A stretch of 64,000 bases of DNA from Aquila chrysaetos chrysaetos. Taxonomy: Eukaryota > Chordata > Aves > Accipitriformes > Accipitridae. Shown one piece after another: positions 49,226 through 62,204 of this stretch. The notes below the pieces were generated by a model. The model searched no databases. It was not told where the DNA came from and saw only the letters and a program-made list of their open reading frames with translations. Positions within the stretch are counted from its first letter, which is position 1; every line of letters begins with the position of its first letter. The stretch lies in the NCBI RefSeq assembly GCF_900496995.4, contig NC_044005.1, forward strand, positions 25,921,363 to 25,985,362, written 5' to 3'. Position numbers and translations under genes: made by a program.

Positions 49226-50499
49226 AAAGGTTTTAATCTTAGAGTTTACTTCAAGCAGCTAATGTGGATTCATGCTATAACTCTCTTGTCTTCACTAGGA
49301 TTATACCTGTACTTTATTTAAGACTTGTGAAAAGAAAATGTTCTTCTTAGTAAACACAATACCTGCATATGTAGCAGAGTGAGAAAATTACTTGAGATTT
49401 CTATCTTATTTTCCAGTTTTAAGGCCAAATATTCCTCCCATTTATCTTCTGTATATAGCAAATGCTACTCAATCTGGGCTATAGGTGCCATTCCTTCCTC
49501 TCATAGTATATAGCAGCAAAAACCACACCTCAGACTGAGCGTCACCAGAAAAAAACCCTAGTGGTGAATGCACATCAGGAAAAGTTTTGGGTTTTTTCGC
49601 TGAAAAATATGAATATAAACAGTTCCATGAGAGTAGGTGTTAATTTTCTCCCTTGATGACAGGCTAAGCAGGCAGTCTGAAGCCCAAATGGTCTGCTGTC
49701 CTTTCAAATCTAGAAATGTCTCTTCAAACATAGAAATCAGGAACAGGAAATAGGAACAGAAAAGCTGGAATTCTTAATACAAAACTCCACCTCAACTGGC
49801 ATAGTAATGGCTTGTTAGAATGGCTCATACAACTAAAATATGAGTATAACGGCATACATGGTGGCTTGTCCAGAAAGCAGGTACATACACCTGTTATGAG
49901 ATCAGGGAGATTTCTGCTGAAATCCTAAGCCAGAAATATCTGTTGCATAAGGTGTGAGTTCAGTTTTGGCTCTTTTGTGGGGGTGGTGCTGTTTTGGGGT
50001 GGTTTTGTTTTCTTTGAGAAACTAGCCAAATCCTCTAAGGCATGGAACTTCATAAAAACAGGCAAAAAAGTTTACATAGACTTTAGCTGGAAAGGAATAT
50101 AACAGCTTACAGAGAGAGAGAAAAATATATAATTTTTTTTTGTGACAGCCTTGGTACAGAAGGTAGAGGAAGCAACTAGAGAGGTTAGAATACAGGCTAG
50201 AGCAGCCTTGTGCTAAATAGGATGTGGATGAGAACATGAGAGTGGAAGAGAACTTGTGTGGACATGAAATGAAAGTATCCATGATCCTTTTGAAGGAAAG
50301 GAGGGTGAACAGCAAAGTGGAAAAAGAGGATTTCAAGAAAGCAGACTTCAACAAACTCAGGATACTGGAAGATCACATGTCATGAAAGAGAAGTTTAAAG
50401 CAATAAAGGAATTAAGCACTTCCTTATGAAAAACATCCTATTAAGAATTTAATGATCCCAATGCAAGGAAAGAATAGCAAGTATATAGCAAGAAATCAT
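49226..50499. other. Gene desert, part 4
   Basis: No gene or recognisable repeat was seen apart from short AT-rich runs. Confidence 0.45.
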
Positions 50500-52385
50500 C
50501 TGGTTAAATCATATAGATTGACCTCAAACACGTGAAAGAGTCATACAGGAAATTAAAATTATGTGAGATTACTAGGATTAGTATAAAGGAATGCATAAGT
50601 ATGTGGGGACAGAAATCAAAAAGAACAAGGCACAGAAGAAGTTATAATTGAGAGGAACAAGAAACCTTTTATAAGTGACCAGCTTAAAAAATATGTTTTT
50701 ATAAAGAACATTACAGTTTATGACCATTGAGTTTCTACTTGAATTCTGTAAGGAATAAGAGAAAGACTGAGAAACTATTCAGTATTCAGTTAAGAGGGAA
50801 AACTAGTAATGTAAGATGTCTTTGGCCAAAACATTTAATGCCTTTTTTGTTTCAGTATTCACTGAAGAAGTCTACTGTAATCATGTGGCTAATACAATTA
50901 TTATGAAAAACAAAGGAGCATGATCTTACAGCCTAATAAAATAGACTCTAGCTTATTTAGAGCACTGCCCAAAACTATTTAAACTGTCAGCAGGCATCTC
51001 TGATAACCTGGAGATGCTTGCTAAGGCTCTAAGAGACTGAAAAAGGACAAATGTAGTGCTTGAAGGGTAAAAAGGAAGAAGCCAGGGAATTTTACATCAG
51101 TCAATTTATCTTCAATTCCTAAAAAAATACTATAACAAATAATGAACAAATAATCAAATGAGTTATATGTAAACATCTGGAAGACAGCAAAGAAATGGCC
51201 AACAGAATGGATCTGTTGAGAGCAGCCCGTGTCAAACCAATCTGTTTTCCTTCTGCTTTCGTCTAATAGGGCCACAAACAGAAGAACAATAATAGATGTT
51301 GTGTATCTTGACTTCAGCAGGGTTTCTGACCATATTTACGTGTCATACATATATACCAAATTTTTATAAGCAAAGCGGGAAAACTTGATACGAACACCAT
51401 GACGGTAAGGTTAGTGCAGAATTGTTCGGAAAGCATACTCAGACAATAGTTAGCAATACTAGTAGTAGCAAAATAGCAAAAGTAATCAGCACTGTCAAGT
51501 TGGAAGGATGTATCAACTGGGTTGAACAAGCATCTCTCCCGTGTCTCATACTATTTGGTATTTTCACTAGTGGCTTGGGGATGGAATACAGAGTATGTTT
51601 ATTCTGTTTACAGATGGCAGTAGGCTGGCCACAGCAAGTTGGAGGACAGAATTCAAATTCAGAATGGTCTTGGCCAGTTGGGGAAGCAATCTGGAAAATT
51701 GGATGCAGTTCAATATGGAGAAATGAGAAGTTTCATATTTAGGTGGGATTAAGCAGCTTTAACAGCTTGGAATAGGAAATAACTGGCTAGTCCTTTAGAA
51801 AAGGATCTGGAGGATAGAGTCGGTCTCCCTTGGATGCAAAAATGGAAATGTAGCCTGTAAGATACAGGAAATTATGGTACTCGGCATCAGTAAGGTCTCA
51901 CCTAGATTATTATAGTTAACATTTAGCATTACACTTCACAAAGGAGGTGGGTTAACTGGAGTGAGTCCAAAGGAGAACAATGAGACTGATCGTGATTTAT
52001 GAGGAACATTTGAAGAACTGGTGGTGTTTAGTCTATAGGGAAAAAAGTCTGAGGCAAAACATGTCTTCAGATATGTCTTCTGGCCTACCCCAGAAAGAAA
52101 GGGAATAATTTTTCTCCATGTTCAGCATGGATAGGACAAGAAATAAGAGGTTTAAAATGCAGCTAGAGACATTCAGATTAGATATTGGGAGGAATAAGTA
52201 GGAATAATGAAGCACTGGCATATGTTGTGAAGAGATTATGTCAAATTTCTATTACTAGAGTTCTTTATGTTCAGACTACCTGTGCTCAGAAATGTTACTG
52301 ATTGTAACTGATTGCAAATGTTTCTGTCCTGCATTAGGACAGTAGATAGATGAGATGAGCTTTCAAGGTCCTTTCCAGTGGCATC
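50500..52385 (+). mobile_element. Ancient CR1/L3-like LINE copy A
   Basis: Ordered landmarks of a CR1-family ORF2 and 3' end survive on the + strand. 'aatgccttttttgtttcagt' + 'attcac' (about 50840) matches the CR1 'taatgccttttttgcttcagtcttcac'. 'gatgttgtgtatcttgactt' + 'cagcagggtttctgac' (about 51295) encodes a VVYLDFSRVSD-like RT motif. 'tctcatactatttggtattt' (about 51540) corresponds to the 'vLGPvLFNIF' region. 'gatgagctttcaaggtcctttcc' (about 52355) is the 3' end. Many stops and indels make it a fossil. Confidence 0.7.
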
Positions 52386-53660
52386 TTATGTCAGAAGTTT
52401 GCCGTTCTCCAACCTTGGCTGCCCCAATCTTGTGTATATGTCAAACACTTCAGACAACAGTTATGGCAACCAAGCACTTTCCAGCAATATTCACTTCAAT
52501 AAAATTTTGTAAAAAGGAAACAGGTATTCTGATTTGTATAATACAAACTTTAGGAGGATTTTCTCTGTATCTGTTAAGTACCATGTAGAATTGGGGGCAG
52601 AAACTGTTAGACTTATATGCAGTAGATATTTAACCAAAAGTAACTTCCATGTTTCCACTGTAAAAGTCACCATTAGCTGTAATCCATCTTAATTTTCCCT
52701 TTTCCCATGTTTTTCCTCCACAAGCTTTTTAAAATACTGCATTGGGAGGTTCAAATTGACTTCAAATTTAGTAATAAATTTTTGGCTCCACCTAACAAAC
52801 TTCTGAAAGTCGTATCTGTAGTTTAGCTAGAAATTGCAATTTCTGTGTAAAGCATCTTCTCACCAAAGGAGATCACAAGGCCTTAGCACTGCTCTACTTG
52901 GACCATTATTCTTATAGCCTAGTAACGTGGTGGTAAGTCACAACACAGTGTATGTTGAACTGTTTAATAGAAAACTAGTTCCAGACCTCCAGTGACTTGA
53001 AAAAATCAGGATTCTTTTATAGAAAAGAAACTCCCAAATAATACACTTCTCCAGAAGTTAGGTCTCACTTCACTTTTATTCCTTTCTCCCTTTTTGTACA
53101 TGAAATCTTTGTCAAAAACATGTTATAAAACTATAAAATACTTTTTCTTTGTACTAAGCATTAGCATAGTTACAGAACTGGAAGCCTTACAGGGAATGCA
53201 TGGTATTCTTAGTCACAGGAGAACAGGGATGGAGCTAAATGTTAGATATTGTAAAGGAGAAAATATGTAAGAGTATGTAATCAAGGATGGATTTGATCTG
53301 CTAGAAATTAATGGAAGATAAATCATTGGAGAACATGATTAGCACATCTTATTTTCATTCTTTACAGTGGTAAATTCAAGAAGTGGTTATTTTTATGGTA
53401 ATTTTAGTAAATGGGAAAGCTTTTTATTAATGCAACAAATAGGTAAATTAGAAGTAGCTATTATTAAACTTCCATGTATATTAACCTGGGTTGAGAAAGG
53501 GAATACTAAAAGACTTAGTGGGAAAAAATGATTGGAAAGACTGAAGTTATGAAAACAGCTAATTTTTCTGAAGTGAATTGTAAGCATTGTCAGGAGTTGT
53601 TAAATCACAAGATAAAAAGAATTCACACTTATTTCAAAAAGAAAATTAGTTTCTTCAGAG
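52386..53660. other. Gene desert, part 5
   Basis: No gene or recognisable repeat was seen. Confidence 0.45.
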
Positions 53661-54260
53661 TCTCCACATCAAATGAATGAAGCTTTGTCTGTTGAAGTGG
53701 AAGAGAAAACATGGGTTTGATGATCTTCCAAGTGAGACATCTTCAGTGTCATTGAAAGTTAGCCACAATGAAAATGTAATTCCCTACTCTAGGTCTTCCA
53801 GCAGCTCTTCAACAGCAACCTCCTTTCAGAGCATTCTCAGTTCATCTTTGAAAACCACAATATGACAGATCAATTGGCAACTGCACCTCAAAAAAAAAAA
53901 AAGGAAGAAAAGAAAGAAATTAAGGCAAAGGCTTGAACTTGATAGAAAGTTGCAACCTTCTTTTCTTCTAAAAGCATCACCTTCAGTGTAGCACAAAATG
54001 AGCAATTTAAAAGTGATTGAAGCACTTTGCCCTGAATACTCTCATTCAGCCAGATTTAAATTTGTGGTTTCATATTAGATACTGCAGGTGAAGAGACAGA
54101 AGAAAAAAATTAAAGGAACAACTAAAAGAATCAACTTTGACGTTAAAGCAGACGGTTCGTTGCACATGAGAAACGATCCAATAATGGATACAAGTATCCA
54201 TAGAGAAAAATGAGTTCCTACTTAATGCTATCGATTTTGTGTCTGAAAAGAAAAGCAAAG
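53661..54260 (+). pseudogene. Possible decayed coding relic (unidentified)
   Basis: Translation on the + strand gives a Ser-rich stretch (EDLPSETSS-like, then SRSSSSSSTATSFQSILSSS), a Lys/Arg-rich stretch after an A-run (KKKRKKRKKLRQRLELDRKL), and, after stops and frame changes, segments such as KRINFDVKADGSLHMRNDP. The charged and serine-rich blocks look more protein-like than surrounding DNA, and could be the remains of a processed pseudogene. I do not recognise the parent, and an AT-rich sequence can imitate Lys-rich translation by chance. Confidence 0.2.
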
Positions 54261-56039
54261 AATATTGTGTCCAGGTTGGTATGGATGTTGCCTACTAGTT
54301 CAAAAGAAAAGCATAAAAGGGATCTTTTCATTTGTTCTAATGATGGAAATAAAGAGACTAAAGCTATTTACATTAAAAATCACTTTAAACATTCATATGG
54401 TAGGTGTTCAACATACATCAAAAATATAATTTTGAAATAATGTAGCATCTGACACCATCATATGGCATATTTGGGGAGTTCAGATACTCTCCTGCAACCA
54501 TCAGTCTCATGTTTGCTTGATTAAAAAAGGAGCATTGAAGCTGCACCTTCCTAACAGCATTCGGAGGAACTCCATGGAAAATTGTTGACCTCATTTTCAT
54601 TTACAGTGAGATGATGGCTTGCATTGCATAAAGGGACTTAAACACACCTGTAAGTCCATTTTACACCATCCAAGCAGTATTATGTCACTTTTTTGTCAAA
54701 GGAAATCAGATCGAAAAGGCCTCTATACCTTCATCAGGAATAACGCAGGCATTCATTTGTGTTGAGTCCAAAGCAAGCTGTGGTCAAAACACAACAGACT
54801 TTACTGGTTTTGTTTTACAGAGATGCTGCATTTACAAAAGCTATTACGTTGTGGTTTTGAGGGATAGAAAGTTTATAGACATACAAGTCTACTGTCATGG
54901 TCACAGTGAAAAAATGGCATGTCTAATTAACAGCTAGAACTACACAGGGATAAAAGATGTTCTTTGATTGTTATTGGTCTTTTATAATAGAAATGTTATT
55001 TAGCCAGCATCACTGATTCTTAATACAATTGCCAGATTTTGGTCTAAATTAGGAAAAAGTAGCAGAGTGGTAGGTAGCAAAAGTGGTAGGTAGACTCTAA
55101 GCCTACTTCCTTCTTTTAACACTTACAGGCTTTGTACATGACATATATGGGAAGAATTTATGTCACAGTTTATGTCAGAGTAGTAAAAGTTGGGAGTCGA
55201 ATCACAAATTCGAATTTCACATTCTGAAAGATGTCAAGTTTTGCAAAATATATACAGTTCTGTTCAGCAACCTCAGTATGCCTCTACGGCGATTCAGATT
55301 AATTTGGCTGAACAGTTAATCTCCAAAAATCACTGTTTTTAAATATTCTGGAATGGCTTGTCAGAATCTGGCAGCCAAATCCACTGAGCATTCTCTGTCT
55401 CTACCGATCTTCCTTTGCCCTGATGGGTATCCTTTCTAAAGGGAGTAAAAATGGTCCACTTCCAAAAACTCTCTGAACAGACTAGCATGGACCATGACTT
55501 TTCCAGACATCAATCTTCTGGAGTGCCAAGGCACCATGAAAGAAACTGGTAAGACCTTTTTCCTTGTATCTTAAAGCTGCTGCTTCTTGCTAAGAGGTGG
55601 AATGGAGGAGAGAGAAAGCCTGCTACCTGACATACAAAGGAATGAGTAGGAAAGGATAGTTGTGGGTCAGATAGGGGTACAGTATTTGTCAAGACGTGAG
55701 AAGAACAGCACAAACTAGGATTGGTAAACAAAAAGGGAGGAAAAGAAATTCTGTAATTAACAGAACAAGTAGTTAAACCTGAGTCCCAGTGTTCTTTTGC
55801 TATCATAAAATATATCTGAAATCTACTAGCAAAGTGCATCTTACTTCCCTCTACCCTCTGACCTATATTGCAGTTTACCATTTATACTGGTGATTTTGTT
55901 AGTGCAGTCTGACTCTGACAGTGGCATGTACTATGAATTTAAAGATTAGAACCCTATTATTATAGAGATTAACATAGGTCCATATGATGGAATTTGCATT
56001 CACCCCTAATTAATTATTTATTCCATGAAACTGGAAGAG
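54261..56039. other. Gene desert, part 6
   Basis: No gene or recognisable repeat was seen. Confidence 0.45.
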
Positions 56040-57470
56040 TAATAAGGTTGTGCTAACATTCTAGAAGGTAAGCAGACTGACCCACGTAATTATAGATCTG
56101 TTAGCCTGGCATCAATCCATGCCAATATAATGGAAAGTTATTAAGGATTTATTAAAAAAAAGAATTAAAGAATGGAAATATGATGAATGCCAGTCAAAGT
56201 AGATTTACAGAAAATCAGTCTAGTCAGAGAAGTCTGATGGACATTTATATGTTTACTAATTTATAGAAGCAATATATACAGATTCTTATAAGGCAGTTGA
56301 ATTGGTACTAAAAAAACCCATTCTAATTCAAGAACAAACCCTATACAATGTCAACAAGGCACATGCTGCTCTGGTTGAAGAACTTGGAACACAAAAAAGT
56401 AGTTGTCAATAGGGAGTCATCATGAATGGAGTTTACCTTGCACAGGGATTGGTACTAATGCTATCAGTAGGCTAGTGGAAGTCTAATGCTATTCAATATT
56501 TTCCCCATTATTTTAATAAATAAATGGTACTAAATGTATTTAGTAAAATTGGTGGATAATATAAAAATGGGAGAACTAGTAAGTACTGAATGAAGCCAGG
56601 GTAGTCTTACAGGACTGTTTGATTAAGTTATGCCCATTCAAAGAAAGTTATATTTTAACACTGTCAAAAGCAAGATCATATATTTAGGGACAAAACCCAT
56701 ATTGTCTATTGGTCTATAGGAAGAGGAGTTGTTTCCTGGAAGGCAGTGATTCTGAAAATATTTTAAGGTCACGGTGGACAAATGACTCCACATGGCTTCC
56801 CACTGTAATGATTTGGCAAAAATAGGTCATTTGAATAGGAAATGGACCACTTGAGAGGTCATTTAAATTTTGGATATGGAATTGGCACTGGAATCCTGAA
56901 TAAGTTTCTGGGGCTTACATTTTAAAAATAACAGCGAGCACTTTGAATGGATAGCAAGCCACAGAAATAATTCTGGAGAATTGCTTTGTAGTTTGAAAAC
57001 TGAAGAGCCCAGTCTGCTTAGTTCATTAAAAAAAAAAAAGAGAGAGAGAGAGTGAGAAATTATTCAGAAGTTATTTGATTACAATGTAAAAATAGTTTCC
57101 TGTGGAGAAAATCATACATTCTAAGGGGCTCTTCATTTTAGGGGAGATAGGCATAGTACAATAGCATCCTTTTGTGCTGGAACCTGTATCCAGATAAATT
57201 CACATTAGAAACAAAACTCAAATTTTTAACAGTGATGGAATAAGCTACAGAGGAAAATGGAGATTCTTCATGTCCTAAGAGGAAGATTTGAAAGTTTCCC
57301 TAAAGAAATATGAATAACCTTCAAATCAAAACAGGATTGGGTTTTTTTATATGCATTAGTGAAAAATAAGTTAGTAGCCTTATTATAGAGTGAAATTTAA
57401 TAGACTGTGATATGCCAGAGGTCCAAATAAAGGGTTTTAAAGTTCTTTCTGACCTATGAATTTATAGAAA
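56040..57470 (+). mobile_element. Ancient CR1/L3-like LINE copy B
   Basis: 'taattatagatctgttagcc' + 'tggcatcaat' (about 56088) matches the NYRPVSLTSI block of CR1/L3 reverse transcriptases. 'gtctagtcagagaagtctga' follows at about 56218. 'aacactgtcaaaagcaagat' + 'catatatttagg' (about 56658) matches the NxxKSKxxxLG region. 'agttctttctgacctatgaa' (about 57442) is 3'-end-like. The copy is heavily decayed, with stops throughout. Confidence 0.7.
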
Positions 57471-58959
57471 AAAATGCATTTTACTTATGAAAATATCTCA
57501 AAAGAATTTTGAAGTTCTAAGTCATGCATTCAGAAAAGGGAAAAACAGAATGTAGGCTTCCTGGGCAGACTTGACTCCAAACTGTTTTATCTGTGCATTA
57601 TGAAATAGTCCAATTACATGTTCTTAAATGTTGGAAGACATGTAGAAAATGGATAAGGTACAAAAGAGGGTAAAAGGCACTGTCTGGGTAGAGCAATGGA
57701 ATAGTACCATGGAAATATTATGTGCTCATGCAATTATAAACTTATTCTAATGAATATGCATGAACAAAACTACTGCTGGCATTTACCAGCTTGTGAATGC
57801 TTGTGTCTGCAACATCTGTGACCCTTTAATGGGAGCAGTGAGATTGAAGAGGAATGAGAAAGAGACCAAGGCAGTCAAATAGGAAAAGAGTATCCTAAAG
57901 GCAGATCTCTCTGAGAAGGCTATGGAGTACTTTAAAAATATTGTGGAAGAAAAATACCTCTTGTAGGGATTGTTTCTGCTTTCAAAAGAATTATTTAGAC
58001 CCAATTCTTCATTTACTTTGTCCTGTCGTAGATTAACTTGGGACAAATCTTAAAGGCTGTTATGTTTAAATAATTGCCAGACTGATCAGTTACCTTGTTT
58101 GTCCAAGCATACTAGGCAGGCTGAGCAGAGCTTGATGGGAGTCTGGAGATGCTGGAATGAAAGGAAAGAGATGTCATTTCTGTAAATTTTGTACATGGCT
58201 CTCCAGTCTCAGGGATGATTGAAAACTATGATTGAAGAATTGTGAGAACTCTACATTTTATTTCACATTTCTGTGGGCTGAAAAGGCAGGTAGAGGAAAT
58301 GTCATAACTCTCTGAATAAAAAGAGAATAAGAACTTAATTTTAGTGACTGCTCCTTGTTCTCAGCTGCATATTATGGCATAGGGATGGCTTTTTCTGCTG
58401 TATGCTACCTCAGAAAGAACTTAAATGGGCTTCTCTCATGGAACAGTAATAGTAAAAAGAAAGCAATACAGAATAATAAGAAGCAAATATAGCAAGAGAG
58501 TGAATCTGTATGTTCTGTTTACAGACTACAAACTTGCATTTTACAAAGTATACACTTTTTTGATTGATAAAATTTCATTGCATAAAACTTAGCTGTTCTT
58601 TATTTCCCTTTGCAAAACCTTTCTTCTCATCCTCCTTTCATGAAATAAGGAATGCAATCAATGTAATAGCTTTTTCTTCACACTAAAGGGAAAAATTGCA
58701 ACAACCTTGGTGCCTCTAGTAGGAGTACCAGTGGGAATTATACCTTGTTGTGAATGTTTTCTTGATTTCAGTGATATTCTTCAAATATCACTGAGCCAAC
58801 TAATGTTAATGAAGTTTCCTTCATACTGTTTTATACTGTGTAGTCCATTTCTTATATCACATTAACCACAGCGCTAATATAAGACATGTACTTCCATTAG
58901 TTTGGTGACCTACTGTATTTAAATATGAAAAGAGGTTTTATAAGGAAGAAGTGTGGTCT
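57471..58959. other. Gene desert, part 7
   Basis: No gene or recognisable repeat was seen. Confidence 0.45.
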
Positions 58960-60490
58960 TCATGATTTGGGAATTAGATGGAGAATAAAGATAATGACAT
59001 TCAAAGGACAAGGATAATATACCCAATGGGAATAATTATAGGGTAATAGAAATGACTGCCACCAGTGTGGAATAATATAGAAAATATAGACTTCTTACCC
59101 TGAGAAAACAGGAAATCTATACTATGTGCCAGAAGGAACTGGCACATGAAATTGCAACTCCACTAGCAAGGATTTTCAATTAATCTTTCAATTCTGGGAT
59201 GGTACCATGTGATTGGCAAGTATCAAAAATTGTTTGTTTTTAAAAAGAGAGGGAAAAGCTAGAGAATTGTTGGTTTGACCTTGATATTGTGCAAGGTGTT
59301 AGAAAAACTTTGAAAGGAAGGACTAATCAAGATCATGTAAATGGAGTTAAATGGAAAATGGGATAAAATGTGAGATGGTTTTATCAAAAGTAGATCATGT
59401 CAGACAAACCTCATCTTTCTTTGATAAGATAAGGGATTTCTTTAAAAAGTGCAATGCAGTGGACGTGATACATCTGGATTTAAGCAAAACATTTGAAACA
59501 GTGTTCGTGGAAATCATTATTTAAGGAGGAGACAATGGGAATTGGAATTAAAAACTAGCTAAAGACTTAGAGTGGGGTATTTTGTAAAGGAGGTTGTAAA
59601 AAAGTGGGGAGTTTATTTATGGTATTTTTCAAAGATTCATCTTGGGACTGGTTCAGTTTAATATTTCACATTAGTGACCTTAGTGCAAAACCCAGTTTGT
59701 GCTCATGAATTTGCAGATAACAGAGAGTTGGGAGGTATTACTAATATTAAGGACAATCTGCCTATATGACATAGGAAGAATGAGATGACTGTAAACAGGA
59801 ATCATCACAATGAGAAAAAATTTAATACTGCAAAGTCATGCATTAGGGACCTTCTGCTGTGAGCTGGAGGCTCATTGGTCAGCAGGGATGCAGGAAGTTA
59901 GACCTCTGTGTTTATTAGGATAAACACACTAATAGTATTTTTCAGCCATGAAGAAGGCCACTGTAAATGTCAAAAACACATTTTTCTGTGGGTATTGGAA
60001 AATATTGATACGATTAGGACAAAATACTGTTAAGATCTCATCTGGATTACTGGTATCAGTCTGACCATCTCTACAGGAAAAAAGGTGAATTTCTGGAACA
60101 ACTGGTGAATCAACTGGAACAAACCCAGGAAACATCTCCAAGGACCATTAGTGGAATGGTAAAAAAGTCTTTTGAGAGGACGTTAAAAGAACATGGCTTG
60201 GTTTGGCTGACCAAGATGAAGATTCAAAGAGGATATGATTACTTTCTAGAAACACATTTGGGTGTAAATAGTAAGTAGGGAGAAGAAGAATTAAAGTTAA
60301 AAGATAAGATCAAATAGATATGAATTAATCAATAATACATTTAGACAGGAAGTTAAAAGAAATTCTCTAGCCATCAAAGAAATGAACTTCAGGAACTGTC
60401 TTCCAGACAGAGTAATGGGTGCAAGGAATCTGAATGGCTTACAAGGTGAAGCTTGATAAGTTAAGGGCAGGCTAGGGATGGTCATGAAGT
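58960..60490 (+). mobile_element. Ancient CR1/L3-like LINE copy C
   Basis: 'gaactggcacatgaaattgc' (about 59138), 'gtcagacaaacctcatcttt' (about 59399), 'gtgatacatctggatttaag' + 'caaaacatttgaaacagtg' (about 59465, the DxxKAFDTV-type RT motif), 'cttgggactggttcagttta' + 'atatttcacattagtgacct' (about 59641, LGPVQFNIxxxSDL-like) and a 3'-end-like region near 60450-60490 occur in the expected order on the + strand. The copy is decayed. Confidence 0.7.
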
Positions 60491-62204
60491 TGGAAAGTAA
60501 AGCTTGTGAAATGAGGCTTTGTGCATTTGGTTTGCTGTCATTCTTACAAGAGTGCTAAAGGAAGATTTGCTTTCCATGTACAGCTGTGTCAGGAAGTGTT
60601 TGGTGCCATGTGTTTTGTTTGCTGTAAAACTAGCAAGTGGAAGAGAGTGAAGCCAGAAAATCTGGAATTAGATACAATGTCACAGATAAAAAGAAAGGCT
60701 AAGTACTGTCTTGGTTTCTGTCCTGTAGGTACTAGGCATGCCCACGAAGGCAAACTGACTCCCTGTTCAAAGACATGTTTCAGTATGGGGTCCAAGGGTT
60801 TCTGTGGCTGGTATGTGCAAGGACAGAAGATTGGGCCAATCCAGACCCACTCATTAGATAAGGTTCTTCATCTCTTGCTGGATTATGAGCTTGTATATTA
60901 TAATAACAATTATAAATTGTTGTATTTAATTGTTGCGTTTAATTAATGTATCACATGCTTCAGAGTTTCCATGCATTGCCTGAAAAGGAAAAGAAAAAAT
61001 TTCTTGTTTTCTTCTCCCCTTTTTGGTAGTGTAATTTCCCTTTTGTAATGTTTTTCACTATACCATCTTTCTCTGATGAGATTGGCCACAGCTTTGGTGA
61101 GTTTCAGATTTGGTGCACTGATTTCAGGTCAGAAAGAAAGCTTTTTAATGGTAAGTTGGCAAGGATCTTCTTGGGGCTGCAGGGTGGGGTAGAGGGTGCC
61201 TTTCCCTGTAGTTTGCAAAGTGGTTCACTTAAGGATCATTTGAGTTGATTTCACCTAACAAATCCCCTGTCATTATAGGGGCCTTGGGAGTGACTTCCGG
61301 AAGACAGAAAGGAAAGTGTGCATGGTTTTATGCCTGTAGTGTCCTCAGTTCTCTGTTCCAGGGTTGAATTGATGCATGATATTGATGCTAGAGTTATGAT
61401 TCAGAAAGTGCTGTTTTATTGATGAAATATAAACCCGAGTTCTTTGTTGTTTGATTTTATTAAAGATTGGTAGCATCTTTCTCAAGAATTGAGGTGCTAA
61501 CTACAGCTTTGTGATTAGTTACCAGCTGACCGACTACATTCCCTCTGAAGTTTGAACTAGGCATGATATACTTCATCACTTCCCGAACTGCTATGTAGTA
61601 CTGTTACGTGCTTTTCTGCATTCAAGAGTTTTGATGCATTCAAATTATGGGACAGATAAATTAATAATTATCATCATGCTGTCTTGCAGAGAGCAGTTTC
61701 TAAGACACATTGTGCTGAGACATTAACATTTATCATCTTATGTTGTTATTAAATTATTATGACTTGTATTTATACTTCTTTACTATTAAATATGAGATAA
61801 AGTATAAAAGCATTCCCTACCTTAAAAGGGATTGTAATGATAAAACCCCAAACCAGACAAATAGTAAAGGAAAGCATTAAGTGAAGTAGTTCATATGGTA
61901 ATTCAAGACAAATGAGTATTTTTACCTCCAGAAAAGAAAAATGCAGCCCAAATGCAAGGTGTAAGGAAGAATTTAACAGACATATGAGAGATTCTAATGG
62001 AAAAACAAAATATTACCTTCTATCCATTTTTAAGCTTTTACAGAGTTCTTGAAGTAGCTGAGCTGCTAATAAAATATTCGGTCTACTTCTAAAAATCTGA
62101 AATAAGTTACCATGATATTTCAAATATTTGCATAGAGGTAAATGTACCTATTTATAAATGCTGCTGGGAAGGATACTGAATTACCTGATTACTGAATTGC
62201 TGAA
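60491..62204. other. Gene desert, part 8
   Basis: AT-rich. One 141-codon open frame (60521-60946) has no family motif. Nothing else was recognised. Confidence 0.5.
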
